Assembly (NCBI GenBank): GCA_945883785.1 | Contig: CAMCYD010000007.1 | Span: 1-35,565 of the forward strand | Source: Helicobacter pylori PMSS1 | Lineage (GTDB): Bacteria > Campylobacterota > Campylobacteria > Campylobacterales > Arcobacteraceae | DNA: 35,565 nt | Reading direction: 5' to 3' | Shown: piece by piece, positions 26,620 to 34,659 of the stretch | Layout of the letters: the number at the start of each line of letters is the position of its first letter | How positions within the stretch are numbered: position 1 is the first letter of the stretch | The notes under the pieces: model-generated | Databases searched by the model: none | The model's input: only the letters and a program-made list of their open reading frames with translations | What the model was told of the DNA's origin: nothing | Position numbers and translations under genes: made by a program

Positions 26620-27806
26620 TCAATAACTTTCCAAGGAAGCCCTTGTATCATAAGTTCATCCATATAACTTTGCGAAGCAAATTCCTCAACATTTCTAGCA
26701 CCTTTTAAATCCCACTTACCATTGTAAACAAGTTTCGTTCCAATCATAGCTGGAACTCCTGTTGTATAACTTACCGCTTGAGATGCCGTTTCTCTATAAC
26801 ACTCTTGATGGTCGCAAACATTGTAGATGTAGTATTTTTTTCGTACACCATCTTTGAGCCCTTCACAAACACAACCGATATTTGTAAGCCCTTTTGTTCT
26901 ACTTCCAAGACTTGCTGGGTCTGGTAAAAGTGTTTTTAAAAATTCGATTGGTGTTATCATCATCCCTTTATGAAGAACTGGTTCAATTCCAAGCATACCA
27001 ACATTTTGTAAACAATTCATATGAGAGATATAGCTATCTCCAAATGTCATAAAAAATCTGATTCTTTTGAGCCCTTTTACATTTTTTGCTAAAGATTCTA
27101 ACTCTTCGTGGTAAAGCAAATAAGATGGCTTCACACCAACTTCAGGATAATCCCAATCCACTCTGATTTCGAGCGGAGTTGTCACTATCCATTGTCCATT
27201 TTCCCAATATTTTCCATTTGCACTTACTTCTCTAAGATTGATTTCTGGATTGAAGTTTGTAGCAAATTTATATCCATGGTCTCCAGCATTACAGTCCATG
27301 ATGTCGATATATTCGATTGTATCAAGGTAGTTTTCTTCGATATATTTTACAAAAACTCCTGTAACACCTGGGTCAAATCCACTTCCAAGAAGTGCAGTTA
27401 ATCCTTTGCTTTCAAAATTATCATTTCTTTCCCATTGGAGTTTGTACTCAAACTTTGCTTCATCAGGGTGCTCATAATTTGCAGTATCTACATAGTGTGT
27501 ATTTGTTGCACTACAAGCATCCATAATTGTCAAATCTTGATATGGAAGAGCCACATTAAGTACAACTTTTGGACTTAATTCTTTGATAAGTTTGATTATC
27601 TCATCAGTATTATCAGCATCAAGTTGTCTTACATCGATATCAACACCAGTTTTTTCTTGTACGATATTTTTGATATGTTCACATTTACTTAGTGTTCTAC
27701 TTGCTAGTGTGATTTTTTCAAATGTATCTATATTCATAGCAGATTTTACAGTTGCAACTGTACTAACTCCACCTGCACCGATTATTAATATACCTTTTTT
27801 ATCCAT
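26607..27806 (-). CDS. Carboxynorspermidine/carboxyspermidine dehydrogenase-like (saccharopine dehydrogenase family)
   Basis: This is an NAD(P)-dependent enzyme of the saccharopine dehydrogenase family. The nucleotide-binding loop is at the N-terminus (IIGAGGVSTVATVKSAM, 6-22), with ASRTLSKC after strand 2 and VVLNVALPYQDLTIMDAC following. The long C-terminal part (LLGSGFDPGVTGVFVKYI, DHGYKFATNFNPEINLREV, GTKLVYNGKWDLKGARNVEE) matches the 400-residue enzymes that, in Vibrio and Campylobacter, condense aspartate semialdehyde with a diamine to make carboxy-spermidine, rather than lysine-catabolic enzymes. Length is 399. An AGGA precedes the ATG. The decarboxylase partner (NspC) is not in this window. 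Confidence 0.85.
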   Translation of the reverse strand: MDKKGILIIGAGGVSTVATVKSAMNIDTFEKITLASRTLSKCEHIKNIVQEKTGVDIDVRQLDADNTDEIIKLIKELSPKVVLNVALPYQDLTIMDACSATNTHYVDTANYEHPDEAKFEYKLQWERNDNFESKGLTALLGSGFDPGVTGVFVKYIEENYLDTIEYIDIMDCNAGDHGYKFATNFNPEINLREVSANGKYWENGQWIVTTPLEIRVDWDYPEVGVKPSYLLYHEELESLAKNVKGLKRIRFFMTFGDSYISHMNCLQNVGMLGIEPVLHKGMMITPIEFLKTLLPDPASLGSRTKGLTNIGCVCEGLKDGVRKKYYIYNVCDHQECYRETASQAVSYTTGVPAMIGTKLVYNGKWDLKGARNVEEFASQSYMDELMIQGLPWKVIEMGI

Positions 27807-27910
27807 GTTTGTATCCTAATTTTATGATTAAAGTGTGGCATTTTATCGCAAGTTTTATAAATATTACACTTATAATTTTTATCATTTCGTAATCAAAAAG
27901 TAATCATTTT

Positions 27911-27985
27911 AGAGCCACTTGCAAATTCAAAGATTTTGAGTATGAGAAGTTTCAATCATTTGTTTGAATTTTCAAGTGGCTTTTT
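27911..27985. repeat. Inverted-repeat unit A (75 bp)
   Basis: The left arm AGAGCCACTTGC... (27911-27931) pairs with the right arm ending ...CAAGTGGCTTT (27963-27983), with two mismatches. It sits 12 bp left of the larger unit B and shares both ends with it. Confidence 0.7.
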
Positions 27986-27997
27986 AAGATTAAATTT

Positions 27998-28159
27998 AGA
28001 GCCACTTGCAAATTCAAAAATTTTGAGTATGAATAGTAGCAATTATTAGATTTTCGCTTTAAAAATCACTTTTTGCTCCATGCAAATGGTTATTTTTAAA
28101 GGGGAAAGATGATGATTGAAACTGTTTATAATCATTTGTTTGAATTTGCAAGTGGCTCT
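27998..28159. repeat. Inverted-repeat unit B (162 bp)
   Basis: The arms at 27998-28018 and 28139-28159 are perfect 21-bp inverted repeats. The 120-bp interior contains AAAGGGGAAAG upstream of an ATGATG (28109) that opens a 19-codon frame ending in the right arm. Size and perfect ends resemble a MITE. Confidence 0.7.
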
Positions 28160-28325
28160 TTACATTAAATCAATCATTCTTGCACGAAAAGGAAAGTTTT
28201 AGAGCAATGTTATATAAAAATTCGATATTATATTGTAACTTTTTTGTAATACAAAATTAAATAATAAATGGAAGCTAAATTATATTCCTTGTTTATTTTA
28301 GTGTGAGAAAAAAATTAATAAATTT

Positions 28326-29591
28326 GTGGATAATCCAATGTATGATAAAAAAATAACAGTAATTTTTAAATATTTAACTCAATTAAAACAAACTATCTCT
28401 TTACAAGATAAGTTTTATATTTTAATGAATATGGCTAAAGAATTAGTAGAAGTTGATAGATGCACTATTTGGCGATTTGATTCGTCCACAAATGAGTTAG
28501 TTGCAAAATTTGCTCATGGAATTGAAACAGAACTTCGCGAACCAATAAAATCAGGAGTTGTAGGTTATTGTTTTGTCAATCAAGAAACTTTAGTTATAGA
28601 AAATACCAAAACGAGTAAACTTTTTGATGATCATATTGATACGATTACTGGATATGAAACAAAAAATCTTATTTCAATTCCTATTATTAATTCCAAACAA
28701 GAAACAATGGGTGTATTTCAAGTTTTAAATAAACAATCAAATAATCATAAATTTCATGAAGATGATATCAAATTGCTTGACTTGGTGACGCTTTATATGG
28801 GAGAAGTATTTGAAAGCACCCTTTTGTATGAAAATCTAGCTCTTCAAGTAAAAGAAGAGATACAAAAAAATAAACACAAAGATGTGATGCTCTATGAACA
28901 AGCGAAAAATGCTGCGCTTGGTGATATGATAGGAAATATTACTCATCAATGGAGACAACCACTTAGTGCAATATCTTTAGTTGCAAGCTCTATTCATCTA
29001 GAACAAGATATGGGAATTTTAGATTTAGATAAACTTTCTGAAAAAATGGATTTGATTGTAAATAAATCCCAATATCTTTCAAATACAATAAATACTTTTA
29101 GAGATTTTGTTAAAAATGAAAAAATTTACAAAGAAATAGATGTTTTTGAAGAGATAAATCAAGCAATTCAAATTGTCAAAACAGTTCTCGACGACTGTAA
29201 TATAAAGCTTTATAACGATTTAAATGAAAGCCTAAAGTTAACGATGAATATGGTAAGTGGGGAATTGCAACAAGTCATCATCAACATAATAAATAATGCA
29301 AAAGATGCGTTACTTGAAAAAAACCTTCAAAATCCATGGCTTAAAATACATTTAGAAAAACAAACGGATAAGCTTTTTATTTCTATTGAAGATAATGGCG
29401 GAGGTGTCCCTGAAGAGATAAAATCCAGGATATTTGAACCATATTTCACAACAAAACACCGTTCGCAAGGGACTGGATTGGGTTTGCACATTTGTTATAA
29501 AATCATAGTTGAAAGTATGAATGGAGAAATTCATCTTGAAAATACAAATAATGGTGCAAAATTTTCAATAGAATTGCCAATCAACTCTTAG
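28326..29591 (+). CDS. Soluble GAF-domain sensor histidine kinase
   Basis: This is a cytoplasmic two-component kinase without membrane segments. A GAF sensor domain covers about 25-165 (VDRCTIWRFD... GVVGYCFVNQETLVIENT). The dimerisation box NITHQWRQPLSAI carries the phospho-acceptor H207. The ATPase domain has N324 in the N box, DNGGG at 356-360, FEPYFTTK and GTGLGL at 382-387, all intact. The HQWRQPL form of the H box is typical of Campylobacterota kinases. The start is uncertain: the longest frame opens with GTG at 28326, and an ATG at 28338 is the alternative; neither has a strong ribosome site. No response regulator is adjacent. Confidence 0.88.
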   Translation: MDNPMYDKKITVIFKYLTQLKQTISLQDKFYILMNMAKELVEVDRCTIWRFDSSTNELVAKFAHGIETELREPIKSGVVGYCFVNQETLVIENTKTSKLFDDHIDTITGYETKNLISIPIINSKQETMGVFQVLNKQSNNHKFHEDDIKLLDLVTLYMGEVFESTLLYENLALQVKEEIQKNKHKDVMLYEQAKNAALGDMIGNITHQWRQPLSAISLVASSIHLEQDMGILDLDKLSEKMDLIVNKSQYLSNTINTFRDFVKNEKIYKEIDVFEEINQAIQIVKTVLDDCNIKLYNDLNESLKLTMNMVSGELQQVIINIINNAKDALLEKNLQNPWLKIHLEKQTDKLFISIEDNGGGVPEEIKSRIFEPYFTTKHRSQGTGLGLHICYKIIVESMNGEIHLENTNNGAKFSIELPINS

Positions 29592-29721
29592 AATCCCATC
29601 ATACAAGGCTTTTGAGTAATACCAAATAAAATAAACCATATTTTTCTTTTCACCATTTCTATAAATCTCTCCATTATCAGCCATTTTATAGATAACTCTT
29701 CTGAGGTATTTTATTTCAATC
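29565..29721 (-). pseudogene. Possible remnant coding frame between the kinase and RhuM genes
   Basis: On the minus strand, a frame shifted from the end of the RhuM-like gene is open for about 52 codons (29721-29565). It reads like real protein (IKYLRRVIYKMADNGEIYRN, then EKKNMVYFIWYYSKALYDG). An ATG at 29684 would give 39 residues. It overlaps the last 27 bp of the histidine kinase gene. It might be the winged-helix-like end of a lost gene or chance; I do not recognise it. Confidence 0.25.
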
Positions 29722-30583
29722 TCCCCAAGATATCAAAAGTTCCTATTTCAAACTTTGAAAATCCAAACCATTTTTTACCCAAATCTTTCAAACTTGCCCC
29801 AATATGAAAAACCTCTTTTTTATCGAGTATTAAAAATCTATCGTGGGAGTTTTTAAATTCAATAAGTTCTATATTATGATACTGAGAAGTATATTTTTGA
29901 TAGTCAAGTTTGAGTTGTTTTGAGATATTTCCCGTATAGATTTTTATCCTCAGATTTGGATATTTACTAAAAAGTGTAAAAACACTTTCGTCAAGATAGT
30001 TATCTATAAGTACTACTTCACTTTTTGCACTGCCCAGTAAATCATTGATAAAAATATAAGCATCATAAGTTTCTCCATCAAAAAATATCCCTTGTTTTAC
30101 TTTAAGTGTTGTATCCTCAAGTGAATTTGAAATATTCTCCACTTTTGATTTTAAGAGTGTTACTTCATTTTCCAAAGATACAAACCTCTCATTTGTTATT
30201 TTATAAGAGTTGATAACATATCCATTTTGGATATAGTTTTTGAGAACGGATGTTGCCCATTGACGAAATTTGGTGGCTGTTATCGAATTTACTCTATACC
30301 CGATAGAGACTATCATATCGAGATTATAATGGTCAACATCCCTTTCAACATTTCTATTTCCCTCTTTTTGAACTACTCTAATTTTTTGAGTAGTTGGATT
30401 TTTTTCAAGCTCTTTTTGTTTGTAAATATTTTGAATATGATATGTGATATTGTTAGATTCAACATCAAAAAGTTCACCTAATTGTTTTTGAGTAAGCCAA
30501 AGTGTTTCACTCTTTAGAGATACTTTTAGCTCTAATTCCCCATCATTATAGACAACTATATTTTGATTATTTTGCTCAGTCAT
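29711..30583 (-). CDS. RhuM-family protein with PLD-like C-terminal domain
   Basis: Residues 1 to about 130 match the RhuM (virulence-associated YdhM) family: VVYNDGELELKVSLKSETLW, the DNA-binding-like LTQKQLGELFDVESNNITYHIQNI and YNLDMIVSIGYRVNS. Residues 135-165 look helical. From about 165 to 290 there is a second domain with FINDLLGSAKSEVVLIDNYLD and HDRFLILDKKEVFHIGASLKDLG, a phospholipase D-like pattern in which the HxK Lys is replaced by Arg. RhuM proteins are frequent passengers of restriction-modification loci; their biochemical role is not established. GAGGA precedes the ATG. A REP-like pair separates it from the kinase gene, so it probably has its own promoter. Confidence 0.72.
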   Translation of the reverse strand: MTEQNNQNIVVYNDGELELKVSLKSETLWLTQKQLGELFDVESNNITYHIQNIYKQKELEKNPTTQKIRVVQKEGNRNVERDVDHYNLDMIVSIGYRVNSITATKFRQWATSVLKNYIQNGYVINSYKITNERFVSLENEVTLLKSKVENISNSLEDTTLKVKQGIFFDGETYDAYIFINDLLGSAKSEVVLIDNYLDESVFTLFSKYPNLRIKIYTGNISKQLKLDYQKYTSQYHNIELIEFKNSHDRFLILDKKEVFHIGASLKDLGKKWFGFSKFEIGTFDILGRLK

Positions 30584-30687
30584 AGCAATTTCCTCTTTTG
30601 TTTTTGTTATCCTATCATCTTTTGGAAATTTTCTTTAAAAACATTGCAGTTTGACAGATTTTGCATTGGTTGTATTTTCTGTTTCTA

Positions 30688-30766
30688 GTTCCAAAGCTCC
30701 AGCTTTGGAATTTATACCTAGACTTATTATGTTGCTATCTGCATTCCCAATCTGGAGATTGGGAAC
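30688..30766. repeat. Pair of inverted REP-like hairpins (BIME-like)
   Basis: Two perfect hairpins lie head to head. The first is 30688-30711 and the second 30743-30766. Reading the second on the opposite strand, both follow GTTCC-x4-CTCCAG-x4-GGAAT, with x4 pairs AAAG/CTTT in one and CAAT/ATTG in the other. The stem changes are compensatory, so structure is conserved while sequence varies. Such intergenic elements occur in many genomes and are often mobilised by REP-associated (RAYT, Y1) transposases. Confidence 0.75.
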
Positions 30767-30783
30767 GAGTGAAGGTATTTTTA

Positions 30784-31908
30784 TTAAAACGGTATTTCTA
30801 TATCATCATAAGAATTAGAAAAAGATTCAATAGTTAAAAATCTTGTTTCTAAATTATATAAAATAATATTTTGCTTTTCTAATGAACTTTGTTTAAATAG
30901 TTCTACAAAATTTTCAAAAACATATACTGGAAATTGTTTTCTTTTCCAATATTTATAATTTCCTGATAGAAAAATTTGAAAAATATTTAATGGATTAATA
31001 TACTCTTCAAGTAAAGTTCTCTTTTGTAATAATTCCAAATCTTTTATAATTAAATTAACATTCATAATTATCTTTGAACTTTCTTCTCTTGAAGATAAAG
31101 CATCAGAAAAATATCTAGCAAATTGTAAATAAGTTTGTTTCTCATCATACTCAAATAGTTCAATTATATTATTTTCCTCTTCTTTTATACCTCTTAGTAT
31201 ATTTTGAAAAGAATTTATTCTAGTTATTGGATTTATTTCAATCATTTGATGTAAAATATTATTATATTTGAAAGAACAATCCATATCATTAATTATATTT
31301 TTAAATAATCTACCAATAAAAAATATTTCTGTTTGAAAGTTGTATATATTAGTTTTAAAATCATCAGGTTTTTCGCCACCCCACCAATTTAAACTAATAC
31401 TTTTTTCATCATCGTGTATAAATGCTTGTTGTTTACCAAATCCAAAATCAATTATTTTAACATTATGATTATTATCAACCATAATATTTGAAGGTCTAAT
31501 ATCACGATGTAAAATTGAATTTTCTTCTAAATATACAAATCCATCTATTACTTGCTCAAAAATGTTATTTATATTTTCAGGATATTTTTCAAGATAAATG
31601 TCTATTTCTAGCCCTTCTATAAATTCCATTACAATATAACCTGTAAAATGATTAGGATATAAATAATAATTAAAAACTCTTACGATATTTTTATGGTATA
31701 GAAGATGAAGCAATTTTATTTCTAACAAAAAATTCTTAAAATATTGTTCTTTTGGCACACCACTAATGGGTATATATTTTTTGCATACAAATTCAACATT
31801 TAAATCTTCATCTTTTAGTAAAACAGTTTTCCCTAAAGCTCCTTGACCAATTTCTTTTAAAAATTTAAAATCTTTTTGCCGTATAAATTTTATATCATCT
31901 TTATTCAA
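30784..31908 (-). CDS. Soluble eukaryotic-like Ser/Thr protein kinase linked to restriction enzyme
   Basis: This 374-residue kinase has no membrane segment and no PASTA repeats. Residues 14-265 form the kinase domain: the glycine loop IGQGALGKT at 20-28, Lys43/44 in VCKKY, E63 in helix C, the hinge VMEFIEG, the catalytic loop HRDIRPSN (134-141, D136) and DFG at 154-156. The usual Lys two residues after the catalytic Asp is Arg138, and the APE segment is replaced by WWGGEKPDD. The C-terminal 110 residues are helical and not recognised. It starts with TTG, directly after the TAG of the restriction-methylase gene, with GGAAGG inside that gene as ribosome site, so the two are translationally coupled. 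Very low GC content. Confidence 0.85.
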   Translation of the reverse strand: MNKDDIKFIRQKDFKFLKEIGQGALGKTVLLKDEDLNVEFVCKKYIPISGVPKEQYFKNFLLEIKLLHLLYHKNIVRVFNYYLYPNHFTGYIVMEFIEGLEIDIYLEKYPENINNIFEQVIDGFVYLEENSILHRDIRPSNIMVDNNHNVKIIDFGFGKQQAFIHDDEKSISLNWWGGEKPDDFKTNIYNFQTEIFFIGRLFKNIINDMDCSFKYNNILHQMIEINPITRINSFQNILRGIKEEENNIIELFEYDEKQTYLQFARYFSDALSSREESSKIIMNVNLIIKDLELLQKRTLLEEYINPLNIFQIFLSGNYKYWKRKQFPVYVFENFVELFKQSSLEKQNIILYNLETRFLTIESFSNSYDDIEIPF

Positions 31909-34659
31909 CTAAACACCTTCCACAATTTTAATCTCATCATCACTTAAATCATACAGTTTATAAACCATCTCATCTATTATTTTTTCATTTGTTGCACAAA
32001 GATTTTCTAATTTTTCCAGTTCTTTTTTAAGAGCTATTTCTCTATCAAAATTATTTGTGTTTTTTGCTTCATCAAAGAGGATTTTATAATCTTTGATTTT
32101 TTGTTTACTTTCTAAAATCTCATTAACAAGATTTATAAATGGTTGTTGTTTTTCTTTGTCAATTTTAACAACAGGTATTCTGTTAATAATTTGATTAGAT
32201 AGGTGCATTGTTCTAACAGCTTTAGCAAAAATAAATCTATAAATATACCAATTTAAAAGTTTTGAGTTAAGTAGTCCTAAAATAAATTTATTTGAAAAAT
32301 TGGCATTAAGTGTAATTTGTTGAATGGTATCCAAAATTACATATTGTGCAAAATTATCATTTACTACTGTTCCAGTAAGTTTTATATGGTCAATCGGATT
32401 CATAATATGTGCAATAATTTCTTGAAACAAAACACTATTGTCTCGTAAATATGAATTATCTGTTAGTTTTACATCTGTACTAAGAAATCCCTTGAGTCCT
32501 TTGATCTCATATCGTTGTATATTCGCACCCGCCAACACTTTCAATTTTTCATTATTTTTTACTTCTTTTTGAAACATTCCACCACGATTACTTTCAACTG
32601 AAATATTCAATAAGCTTAATTTATCTTTTTTGATTTTTAATGCAATAATGATTTCGTTTTGCTTTACACCATTTATAAAAAATCCAAACTCATCGTAAAG
32701 ATTTTTTTGAATATTTGCAATATTTATAAACTCACCTTTTTGAAGTACTAAGTTGTCATAATCTTCAAAAATATTATCTTTTCTTAATGAGTAAATGACT
32801 TGTTCAAGTTTTACTTCCTCCCAAACTTTACCACAATCAACAATACAAAAAAGTTCATTTTTAAATTTATCTCTTATGCTTTCCCAAGTTGATGAAAAAA
32901 TAAAGGGCTTTGGAATAATAAAACTATGAAGTCCATTTTCTTTTAAAAGTTTATGAGAAAGTAACATAAACAAAATCGCACTCTCTTTTGACTCTATTTC
33001 ATAATATTTTTGTTCATCATTTTCAAGTTTTGCCCCATACGGCGGATTACCAATAACAACATCAAAACTATTTTCACTAAATGGCATATTTAAAAGGCTA
33101 TTTGCACACACTATTTTTTCACTCAAATTTGTAAGCGATTTCCCTCTTTGAGCAGTTCGTAGCCAAAGACTTAGCCTTGCTATCTCAACCGCATCTTCAT
33201 TGATATCTACTCCGTAAAGATTGTGTTCTAGGATATTTGTCTCTATATCGTACAAACTCAAAAGTTCATTTTCATAGGCTCGTCTTAGCATATCAAGGTC
33301 ATTGTGTTCTTTTATCAAAAATTCTAGTGCTTGGTTTAGAAATGCTCCACTTCCACAAGCTGGGTCTAGGATTTTGAGGTTTAGGAGGTATTCTCTATAA
33401 GCATAGATATTCTGTAATGTTTGTTTCTCCTCTTTGGTGAGTTTTTTGGGATTTGCTGGGTTTTGTACATTTTGTAGGTTAAGTTCTGTTTTTTTATCTT
33501 CACAGAGTTTCCCTAAAGTGTTTTGGACGATATATTTTGTGATGTATTCAGGCGTGTAAAATACCCCATCTTTTTTTCTTTTTGATTTTGTTTTATCAAA
33601 TGCAATATCGTCTATATTTGACTGTATCTCTTCTAGGTCGGTGAGAGATTGCTCGAAGATATGCCCTAAGATATTGACTGAAATATCACTTGCAAAATCA
33701 TAGTCACTTAACTTTTGAGCTTCCATATCAAGAGAAATATCATCTATTTTGAGGCTATCTAGTAGCTCATCTTTTGCGAAAAGTCCTCCGTTGTATTTTG
33801 GTATTTGTAGTTTGTCATTTCCGTTGTTTATAGCATCGAAATAAAATTTATAAATATCATAAAGTGTATAGTTTGTAAAAGCTTGATTGGCAAAATGTTC
33901 TCGTATCTCTTTTATGGTGTTGTGTTTGAGGAGTTCTCTATCTTCTGCAAAAAGTATAAAGATAATCCTATCGCAAAGTTTTTGTGTAAGCCTTAGAAGT
34001 GTTGATTTTTCTGTTTGGTCATTATTTTTTACAATATTTTCAAAAAGATGAGTTCTAAATGTACTAAAATCTTTGTAGAGTTGTTTGCTTATTTCAGCTT
34101 CAAAGGTTGTTGATTTCTCTTTGAGTTTAAGTGGAATATCCTCTTTTATACTTTCAAAACTAAGAAGCAAATGGAGTTTTTTAAACTCATCATAAGTTAA
34201 ACTAAAAAGGTTAAATTTCTCATAAGCAGTTTTCTTATCAATATAAAATCGTAACTCATCAAAATTTGAGATGATGATATATTTACTATTTGTGTGGGAG
34301 TTGTGATAGTTAAATGCTTGGGCTTCGATTTGGTCAAGATTTTTTGTTTTTTGGTCTTTGAGTTCGATAACTCCTACAACTTCAGAATTTAAGATGATGA
34401 CACCATCGGCTTTTTTCCCATCTGTTTCGTTTTTCTTCTCTCGTTCAAGATTGAAACTTTGAGGATTTGTCATATCAAGAGTATATCCAAGGGTATTTTC
34501 AAAGATATCTCTTAGAAACCCATCTTGATATTTTTCCTCTTTTTGAGTTTTGATATAGTCTATTTTGGATAAAAACTCTTGATATTTAGCCCATCTAGGA
34601 GCTATTTTACTTTCATCTTGTGGAAAGTTTTTTAAAACTGAGGGTTGAAAGATTGGCAA
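31909..34659 (-). CDS. Type IIG-like restriction-modification enzyme (nuclease plus N6-adenine methylase)
   Basis: This is one 916-residue chain. The N-terminal region (about 40-140) has a PD-(D/E)xK-like nuclease pattern: D85 in KADGVIIL and E99-L-K101 in VVGVIELKDQ, with Q113 in IEAQAF. The middle has helical regions and FYTPEYITKYIV (about 355-380). The methylase has motif I DPACGSGAF at 432-440 and motif IV NPPYG at 538-542, the amino-methyltransferase form that modifies adenine. Residues 650-850 would be the target-recognition part (AGANIQRYEIKG, LGLLNSKLLNWYI), and 860-910 a coiled coil. The order nuclease-helical-methylase-TRD fits type IIG (Eco57I-like) enzymes; PglX is the alternative but is usually larger and lacks the nuclease. 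It starts with TTG, set by AAGGA 6 nt upstream. No separate specificity subunit is present. Confidence 0.86.
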   Translation of the reverse strand: MPIFQPSVLKNFPQDESKIAPRWAKYQEFLSKIDYIKTQKEEKYQDGFLRDIFENTLGYTLDMTNPQSFNLEREKKNETDGKKADGVIILNSEVVGVIELKDQKTKNLDQIEAQAFNYHNSHTNSKYIIISNFDELRFYIDKKTAYEKFNLFSLTYDEFKKLHLLLSFESIKEDIPLKLKEKSTTFEAEISKQLYKDFSTFRTHLFENIVKNNDQTEKSTLLRLTQKLCDRIIFILFAEDRELLKHNTIKEIREHFANQAFTNYTLYDIYKFYFDAINNGNDKLQIPKYNGGLFAKDELLDSLKIDDISLDMEAQKLSDYDFASDISVNILGHIFEQSLTDLEEIQSNIDDIAFDKTKSKRKKDGVFYTPEYITKYIVQNTLGKLCEDKKTELNLQNVQNPANPKKLTKEEKQTLQNIYAYREYLLNLKILDPACGSGAFLNQALEFLIKEHNDLDMLRRAYENELLSLYDIETNILEHNLYGVDINEDAVEIARLSLWLRTAQRGKSLTNLSEKIVCANSLLNMPFSENSFDVVIGNPPYGAKLENDEQKYYEIESKESAILFMLLSHKLLKENGLHSFIIPKPFIFSSTWESIRDKFKNELFCIVDCGKVWEEVKLEQVIYSLRKDNIFEDYDNLVLQKGEFINIANIQKNLYDEFGFFINGVKQNEIIIALKIKKDKLSLLNISVESNRGGMFQKEVKNNEKLKVLAGANIQRYEIKGLKGFLSTDVKLTDNSYLRDNSVLFQEIIAHIMNPIDHIKLTGTVVNDNFAQYVILDTIQQITLNANFSNKFILGLLNSKLLNWYIYRFIFAKAVRTMHLSNQIINRIPVVKIDKEKQQPFINLVNEILESKQKIKDYKILFDEAKNTNNFDREIALKKELEKLENLCATNEKIIDEMVYKLYDLSDDEIKIVEGV

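Larger units (their letters stand above)
27807..28325. repeat. 519-bp spacer holding two nested inverted-repeat elements
   Basis: No conserved gene is visible. Unit A (27911-27985) has 21-bp arms with two mismatches around 31 bp. Unit B (27998-28159) has 21-bp arms that are perfectly complementary around 120 bp. A 35-bp segment begins both units (27911-27945 and 27998-28032) with one mismatch, and a second shared segment (aatcatttgtttgaattt) ends both. Unit B looks like unit A with about 90 bp inserted. Two short frames with ATG fall in the units (27942-28049 and 28109-28168). I find no target-site duplication. It is likely a small non-autonomous palindromic element. Confidence 0.65.

Noticed and set aside
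27911-28159. CRISPR array, because of repeated segments with spacing
   Set aside because: Only two copies, spacing is unequal, and the repeats are long-armed inverted repeats, not short direct repeats with unique spacers; no cas genes are seen.
30784-31908. HipA-type toxin kinase
   Set aside because: It has standard eukaryotic-like motifs (glycine loop, HRD, DFG in usual order) and no HipB-like partner; the neighbour is a restriction enzyme.
31909-34659. Calling the restriction gene a BREX PglX
   Set aside because: It has an N-terminal nuclease motif (D85, E99, K101) and smaller size, and no BREX partner genes (brxA, brxB, brxC, pglZ, brxL) are in the window; type IIG fits better.
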